Assembly (NCBI GenBank): GCA_020628975.1
Contig: JAHDEF010000044.1
Location: 1-10,648, forward strand
Direction: 5' to 3'
Length of the DNA: 10,648 nucleotides
Origin: Aquimarina sp.
GTDB taxonomy: Bacteria; Bacteroidota; Bacteroidia; Flavobacteriales; Flavobacteriaceae
How positions within the stretch are numbered: position 1 is the stretch's first letter; each line of letters begins with the position of its first letter. Of this stretch, positions 6,330-10,648 are shown piece after piece. The notes under the pieces are model-generated. The model was given only the letters and a program-made list of their open reading frames with translations, had not been told where the DNA came from and did no database searches. The position numbers and the translations under genes were made by a program.

Positions 6330-6938
6330 ATGATTACTGAAAACGCAAATACATTATTTCAAGAGGTTATAAAAAAATATCACGTTATCGATAGCGTCGA
6401 TCAAGCTTTTGAAAACCCATATTCTAGTGACACTGACCTTTGGAATCACTTACTATACAAAAAATGTTGGATTGATACTGTGCAATGGCATTTTGAAGAT
6501 ATCATTCGTGACCCTCAAATTGACCCTGTAGCTGCATTGACTCTAAAACGTAAGATCGATGCCTCTAACCAAGAGCGTACGGATATGGTAGAATATTTAG
6601 ATGGTTATTTCTTAGAGAAATTTAAAGCAGTAAATCCTAAGGAAACTGCTACTATCAATTCGGAAAGTCCTGCTTGGGCTTTTGACCGCCTTTCTATTTT
6701 AGCATTGAAGATTTATCATATGAACGAAGAAGCTACTCGAACCGATGCTTCGGACACTCATAGAGCTGCTTGTCAGAAAAAATTGGATGTCTTATTAGAA
6801 CAGCGTGTTGACTTATCTACTGCGATTGAACAATTATTAGGAGATATTGAAGCTGGCGATAAATACATGAAAGTATACAAGCAGATGAAAATGTACAATG
6901 ATGATGAATTGAATCCTGTATTAAGAGCGCAGAAGTAA
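6330..6938 (+). CDS. DUF4254 family protein
   Basis: Protein of 202 residues, soluble and largely helical, of unknown function. It carries the family's recognisable blocks: YHVIDSVDQAFENPY (residues 17-31), the strongly conserved KKCWIDTVQWHFEDIIRDPQ (44-63), LKRKIDASNQERTDMVE (72-88), then RLSILALKIYHM (120-131) and a C-terminal helix with GDKYMKVYKQMKMYND. The frame is open back to a TTG at 6090, but the family homology begins at the MITENA start, so I use ATG 6330. DUF4254 genes commonly sit directly before a family 9 glycosyltransferase in flavobacteria, as here (119 bp gap), suggesting a partner role in lipopolysaccharide or glycan synthesis. That role is inferred from neighbourhood only. 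Confidence 0.9.
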   Translation: MITENANTLFQEVIKKYHVIDSVDQAFENPYSSDTDLWNHLLYKKCWIDTVQWHFEDIIRDPQIDPVAALTLKRKIDASNQERTDMVEYLDGYFLEKFKAVNPKETATINSESPAWAFDRLSILALKIYHMNEEATRTDASDTHRAACQKKLDVLLEQRVDLSTAIEQLLGDIEAGDKYMKVYKQMKMYNDDELNPVLRAQK

Positions 6939-6954
6939 TTTTATACTAACAAAA

Positions 6955-7042
6955 TTACGTCACCCTGAACTTGTTTTAGGGTCTCATCATAAGCTTCCTG
7001 ACTAGTGAGGAGATTCTGAAACAAGTTCAGAATGACGGTAAC
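6955..7042. repeat. REP/MITE-like imperfect palindrome
   Basis: The left arm (6955-6990) contains CGTCACCCTGAACTTGTTTT and the right arm (about 7008-7042), read in reverse complement, contains CGTCATTCTGAACTTGTTTC. The arms run about 35 bp each with a short centre around AAGCTTCCTGACTAG, and could fold into one long hairpin. The core GTCA-yyCTGAACTTGTTT is familiar as a dispersed extragenic palindrome in Bacteroidetes genomes, from recall. It fills most of the gap between the DUF4254 and GT9 genes and ends 15 bases before the GT9 start. Confidence 0.85.
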
Positions 7043-7057
7043 TTAGATGCTGTCATT

Positions 7058-8098
7058 TTGGAAAAATCTACAACAATCAAACACCTACTAATCATTCGTT
7101 CCTCCGCAATGGGCGATGTTGCAATGGCTGCTCATCCTATTATTGCATTAACTAATGCTTATCCAGATTTAAAAGTCACCGTATTAACCAATTCTTTTTT
7201 TTCTCCATTTTTTGAAAACATCCCGAATGTCTCTGTAATTACTCTTGACAAAAAAGGAAAGCACAAGGGGGTTTTAGGTTTAAAAAAACTTTCCAATGAA
7301 ATCAAAAGCCTAGGGGTTGATGCTATTGCTGATTTTCACGGAGTACTTCGTACTAATATTCTAAAGAATTTACTTCGCTTTTCTAATATTCCTTTCATTC
7401 AAATTAACAAAGGACGTACAGAAAAAAAAGCACTTACCCGTAGTAAAAACAAAATTTTGAAACCTCTTAAAACTAGCCATCAACGCTATATAGAGGTGTT
7501 AAGAAATCTAGGCTTTAAAGTAGAATTACAAGCAAATGACGTTTTATCAAAAAGGAGATTAGCTACAAAAACGCAAGAATTGATTGGTCAAAACACAAAA
7601 AAATGGATCGGTATTGCTCCATTTGCTCAACACAAGGGCAAAGTATATCCCTACGAAAAGATAGAAGCTATTATTGAACAATTGAACAGCACCAATGCGT
7701 ATCACATCTTTTTATTTGGAGGGGGCGAAAAAGAAGCAAGTATGTTAAACAAAACTGCTACTACTTTTTCGAATGCAACTAATATGGCTGGTCGAGTTTC
7801 TTTTTCTGAAGAATTAGCGCTTATTTCAAATCTTGACCTTATGCTTTCTATGGATAGCGGAAATGGTCACCTTGCTGCACTATTTGGAGTTCCCGTGATT
7901 ACTCTATGGGGAGTTACACATCCTTTTGCAGGATTTACCCCTTTTGGTCAACCTTTAGAACATAGTTTGTTTCCTGAATTGGAAAAATTTCCTTTGATTC
8001 CTACGTCTATTTATGGTAACAAGTTTCCTGAGGGGTATGAATTGGCTGCAGCGTCTATCTCCATTAAAAAGGTACTAGAAAAAATTTATCAGTTTTAG
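7058..8098 (+). CDS. Glycosyltransferase family 9 (heptosyltransferase-like), TTG start
   Basis: Protein of 346 residues of the GT9 / ADP-heptose:LPS heptosyltransferase type, a GT-B fold enzyme acting on the inner leaflet side in lipopolysaccharide core assembly. The N-terminal nucleotide-fold motif is HLLIIRSSAMGDVAMAAHP (residues 9-27). The C-terminal donor-binding motif is SMDSGNGHLAALFGVP with WG and HPF following (264-289), and FLFGGGEKE lies between. Heptose as the actual sugar is not proven. The frame has no suitable upstream ATG: the only ATG nearby (7047) is out of frame, and the next in-frame ATG falls inside the conserved SSAMGD motif. TTG at 7058 gives a family-typical N-terminus. 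The REP-like palindrome directly upstream may have displaced an earlier leader. Probably co-transcribed with DUF4254. Confidence 0.92.
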   Translation: MEKSTTIKHLLIIRSSAMGDVAMAAHPIIALTNAYPDLKVTVLTNSFFSPFFENIPNVSVITLDKKGKHKGVLGLKKLSNEIKSLGVDAIADFHGVLRTNILKNLLRFSNIPFIQINKGRTEKKALTRSKNKILKPLKTSHQRYIEVLRNLGFKVELQANDVLSKRRLATKTQELIGQNTKKWIGIAPFAQHKGKVYPYEKIEAIIEQLNSTNAYHIFLFGGGEKEASMLNKTATTFSNATNMAGRVSFSEELALISNLDLMLSMDSGNGHLAALFGVPVITLWGVTHPFAGFTPFGQPLEHSLFPELEKFPLIPTSIYGNKFPEGYELAAASISIKKVLEKIYQF

Positions 8099-8128
8099 TT
8101 TGAATTTTGATTTTTACTAGGAAAGCTT

Positions 8129-8157
8129 TAGTAATATCAAGTTCCTTATCATTACTA
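8129..8157 (+). terminator. Weak hairpin between convergent GT9 and EnvC-like genes
   Basis: TAGTAAT (8129-8135) and ATTACTA (8151-8157) can pair across a 15-base loop in the 81-bp convergent spacer. There is no T-run after it on either strand. Position suggests termination; the structure alone is poor. Confidence 0.2.
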
Positions 8158-8179
8158 CCAATATTCTAATAAAATCATT

Positions 8180-9388
8180 TTACATCCTATAAATCCACTT
8201 TTGCGGATTTACAAATTTTGAGTTTTCGAAAATTAGGAATTTCATTACCGTTTCTCCTGTATTTGCGTTGGTATGTACATTCCCTATTTTTTGTTTGGTT
8301 GTTACTTTATCTCCTTCTTTCACTTGAATATTTTCAAGATTGTAATAAGTAGTAATATAATTTCCGTGACGAATTTGCACTAATTTACCTGCCCCTTTGA
8401 TGGTTTGTACGGTAGAAACCTCTCCCTCAAAAATAGCACGAGCAATTTGGTTTTTATCGGTTTCAATATCAACACCACTGTTTTGAATGGTAATTCCTTT
8501 TAAAATAGGATGTGGTTGTTTTCCGAATTTTTTGACTACACGCCCCTTAATTACAGGCCAGGGTAATTTACCTCGATTACTTTTAAAACCGCTCGCTAAT
8601 TTCTTTGCCTCAGGCGTTAAGTGAAAGGTTTTATAGCTTTTACTTTTTCCTGCTTTTTTATTTGATCGTGCTATAGCTTCGCGAATCAATTTTTCTATAC
8701 GACGTTCAATGCCTCTAGTTTTTTGCTGCTGCGAGCGAATTTGTTTTGCATAAAATTTTTGATTGCTTTGTATTTTCTTAATAATCAATCGCTGCTTTTG
8801 CTGTTCTTTTTCTAGATTGGCTTTTACTTTTCTATTTTCAGCGACTAATTTATTTTTTTCAGTTTCTTGGACTTTTAAATCAGCATTCAACACATTTAGC
8901 GCTTTCGTTTTTTCTTGTATAGAAAGTCCTTGCTTTTTGCGAAACTTTGTATACTGTTTCATATACTGAATACGCTTGTAAGCTTGTAGAAAATTTTCAG
9001 ATGACAACAAAAAAAGAAGTCGATTGTATTGCGATTTACTTTTGTAAGATTTGCTAATCATTGCTGCATAATCTTGCTTCAAATCTTTGAGCTCTGTCTT
9101 TAATGCAGCTATTTTTTGTGTGTTTGCCTGAATTTTTCGCTGTAAATTATTTGCCTGTTTATTGGTTAGCTGAATTAAGCTTTTAGTTACGCGTAACTCG
9201 GCATTAAGTGCTTGAACTTGTGCTAACAATGATTTCTCTTTAGTAGCAGCATTTTTTTTCAACTCCTTAAATCTTGCTATCTCTGCTAAAAAGTATTCTT
9301 TTTTTGCTTCTAATTCTGCTTTACTCTCTTGACTGTAAATCAAAAATGGCGTAAAAAACAAACATATGATGGCTATCCATTTATTCAT
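8180..9388 (-). CDS. EnvC-like amidase activator: coiled coil plus degenerate LytM (peptidase M23) domain
   Basis: Exported periplasmic protein of 402 residues. The signal peptide is residues 1-20 (cleavage after YSQ). A long Lys/Glu/Gln-rich coiled coil runs about 22-250, then a Lys-rich linker, then the LytM-type domain (275-402) starting LPWPVIKGRVVKKFGK and ending FVNPQKW. The zinc site is broken. The first ligand His is Asn303 (NSGVDIET, Asp307 kept), the YxHL His is Asn350 (YYNL), and both His of the final HLHFE motif are replaced (Val381, Lys383 in VMKFLIFE). A coiled coil plus inactive LytM is the plan of E. coli EnvC, which activates cell-wall amidases at the division site without cutting peptidoglycan itself, so this is the most likely role. 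It starts 3 bases after the DUF4292 stop, so the two are surely co-transcribed. Confidence 0.92.
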   Translation of the reverse strand: MNKWIAIICLFFTPFLIYSQESKAELEAKKEYFLAEIARFKELKKNAATKEKSLLAQVQALNAELRVTKSLIQLTNKQANNLQRKIQANTQKIAALKTELKDLKQDYAAMISKSYKSKSQYNRLLFLLSSENFLQAYKRIQYMKQYTKFRKKQGLSIQEKTKALNVLNADLKVQETEKNKLVAENRKVKANLEKEQQKQRLIIKKIQSNQKFYAKQIRSQQQKTRGIERRIEKLIREAIARSNKKAGKSKSYKTFHLTPEAKKLASGFKSNRGKLPWPVIKGRVVKKFGKQPHPILKGITIQNSGVDIETDKNQIARAIFEGEVSTVQTIKGAGKLVQIRHGNYITTYYNLENIQVKEGDKVTTKQKIGNVHTNANTGETVMKFLIFENSKFVNPQKWIYRM

Positions 9389-9391
9389 AGA

Positions 9392-10186
9392 CTAAAAACG
9401 AAATGGTTTATATCCACTAGGTATTTCAAAAGGAAATGTTAAGGCATTGTTTAAACTCACCTTTCTAAATTCAACATCAAGCTTTTTTGTTTTATTCTCT
9501 GTTTTGGCGTCGATAGAAATTGATTCAGGTAATATATTTTCATCAACTTTTTGATAATTATCGTAAATGACATGTAGTGCTCTATTTTTTTCTTTCTGAG
9601 AAATAAAATAAGAGGCTACTTTATAATTCAATTGATTTAAGCTAATGGTGTAATCGTACTTCTTAGATGGCTTTTTCGGAGAAATAGTAATAGCGCCTTT
9701 TACATTTTTTTTAGCCACCAATTTATTGCTATTTAAATCGAGCATGCTTTGCCCCATAAGCAAGTCCTGTAAACTTTTAAAAGAAACTGTTGTGCCTAAA
9801 AATTGGGAAAATGCACTAAAATTACCCTTGTAAAAACGTTTCCCTAGTTTTTCATAGAATTGCACTTCGTTCGGAGTAATGTAAGCTTTGGCAACGGTGA
9901 AACCCAACGCCTTAAAACTTAACCAAAGCTGCTTATCTTTTTCTAAGCGAAGTGTTGCGGTAGGGTTCAATACTTTTTTTCCATCGTTATAACTTAAGCG
10001 TAATTTACTGGTGTAAGTTTCAAAATCAACAGCAACATTATCATGTGCTTGAATAACTTCTAAAGCCGATTTTTTAGAAAGTTTACTTGAAGAAATAGCG
10101 TTTTCAGTCGATTTACACCCAAATAAGCTTAAAAGAACGAATAATAGACTACAGAATAGTCCTTTAGTTGATTGAAATTTTTTCAC
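9392..10186 (-). CDS. DUF4292 lipoprotein (LolB-like fold), likely outer membrane
   Basis: Lipoprotein of 264 residues with the GTG start used here: MKKFQSTKGLF, hydrophobic stretch, lipobox LFGC with the lipidated Cys24. The body contains the family's strand-rich pattern: YTSKLRLSYNDGKK, LRLEKDKQLWLSFKALGFTVAKAYITP, a helical FSQFLGTTVSFKSLQDLLMGQ segment, and a C-terminal FEIPSGYKPF. DUF4292 is related to LolB/LppX-type lipid-binding barrels, so lipid or lipoprotein handling is a reasonable guess, not shown. An in-frame ATG at 10225 would add 13 residues before the signal and enlarge the overlap with the TPR gene from 23 to 62 bp. I prefer GTG 10184-10186 because it gives a normal lipoprotein signal length, but this is not certain. 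Confidence 0.88.
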   Translation of the reverse strand: MKKFQSTKGLFCSLLFVLLSLFGCKSTENAISSSKLSKKSALEVIQAHDNVAVDFETYTSKLRLSYNDGKKVLNPTATLRLEKDKQLWLSFKALGFTVAKAYITPNEVQFYEKLGKRFYKGNFSAFSQFLGTTVSFKSLQDLLMGQSMLDLNSNKLVAKKNVKGAITISPKKPSKKYDYTISLNQLNYKVASYFISQKEKNRALHVIYDNYQKVDENILPESISIDAKTENKTKKLDVEFRKVSLNNALTFPFEIPSGYKPFRF

Positions 10187-10648
10187 CTTTATTTTGATAT
10201 TTTTTAGCTTTATCAAGTTGTCCATCTAATTTGTAAACTTCTGCAAGTTTAAGTAAAAAAGCACGTTCCATTTCAGGGTTTTCAACAATGTAATCAAGCC
10301 CTTCTTGATAGGTTGCTATAGCTTTCGAATAATTTTTATCTTTAACTAATAACGTACCGTTGATTAAATATAATATGGGCTGTGAAGGATATTTTTCTAA
10401 ACTTGATACAACTAAGTTTTTTGCTTGGTCATTTTTACCGTAATACAGCTGCAATAACAACATATCTTTTATTAAAGAAAAATTATTAGGATCAACATCT
10501 AAATTACTTTGGTACACCTCTAATAAACTTTCTGTGGAACCTTCCTGTAACTGAAATGACGAAAGCTCCATAAAAAACTTTTGATTGTCAGTTTGCGTCA
10601 CCGCTTCTTGAGGTAATGCCGCAATTTCTGTATTATAATTTGGGTTTT
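10164..10648 (-). CDS. Tetratricopeptide-repeat protein, C-terminal part, runs off right edge
   Basis: About 160 C-terminal residues are visible; the frame is open through the right edge with no start, so the N-terminal part is missing. The pattern is helical TPR-type pairs: SLLEVYQSNLDVDPNNFSLI, ILYLINGTLLVKDKNYSKAI with ATYQEGLDYI, and AFLLKLAEVYKLDGQLDKAK. It is probably a scaffold or interaction protein of the envelope. Its stop overlaps the start of the DUF4292 gene, indicating translational coupling in one operon (TPR, DUF4292, EnvC-like). Partners are not determinable from this window. Confidence 0.88.
   Translation of the reverse strand, partial: NPNYNTEIAALPQEAVTQTDNQKFFMELSSFQLQEGSTESLLEVYQSNLDVDPNNFSLIKDMLLLQLYYGKNDQAKNLVVSSLEKYPSQPILYLINGTLLVKDKNYSKAIATYQEGLDYIVENPEMERAFLLKLAEVYKLDGQLDKAKKYQNKGEKISIN

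Noticed and set aside
8763..8969. Plus-strand open frame of 68 codons
   Set aside because: It is a shadow of the EnvC-like coiled-coil region; its Phe/Leu-rich translation is the complement of Lys/Glu/Gln codons.

Overview
The window looks like chromosome of a member of the Bacteroidota, most likely a marine or environmental Flavobacteriaceae. The evidence is AT-rich DNA, Bacteroidetes-type -7 elements (TAnnTTTG) without clear Shine-Dalgarno sites, a type 9 secretion (T9SS) C-terminal sorting domain, a DUF4254 / glycosyltransferase 9 / EnvC-like / DUF4292 / TPR gene order that I associate with flavobacteria, and a eukaryotic-type isoleucyl-tRNA synthetase.

Layout. 1-1575 (minus) is the N-terminal half of ileS, running off the left edge. 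1784-2563 (plus) is a nitrilase-superfamily omega-amidase-like hydrolase. It converges on 2631-3131 (minus), a small lipocalin-like lipoprotein. 3181-5989 is a rearranged segment. A 723-residue secreted beta-helix protein with a T9SS tail (3428-5599, minus) lies between two direct repeats of about 250 bp. The right repeat is the 3' two-thirds plus terminator of an intact small membrane-protein gene (DUF6341-like, 5794-6051, minus). The left repeat is a start-less fragment of the same gene with its own copy of the terminator. From 6330 rightwards come a DUF4254 protein (plus), a REP/MITE-like palindrome (6955-7042) and a family 9 glycosyltransferase with a TTG start (7058-8098, plus). These converge on a tightly packed minus-strand operon: TPR protein (partial, right edge), DUF4292 lipoprotein and EnvC-like degenerate LytM protein.

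How the genes fit together. The right half (DUF6341, DUF4254, GT9, EnvC-like, DUF4292, TPR) looks like conserved envelope-biogenesis housekeeping: surface glycan transfer, an outer-membrane lipoprotein related to LolB, and activation of cell-wall amidases. The left half is translation (ileS) and glutamine/methionine-salvage side chemistry (omega-amidase). The T9SS beta-helix gene is accessory cargo that appears to have entered at the 3' end of the DUF6341 gene and duplicated that gene's tail and terminator.

The two points most worth attention are this repeat-bounded insertion and the swapped HIGH motif (GIHH) in IleRS, a signature linked to very high resistance to mupirocin. I see no CRISPR array, tRNA, rRNA, transposase or integrase. 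No gene-free stretch exceeds 300 bases; the longest is 6052-6329.
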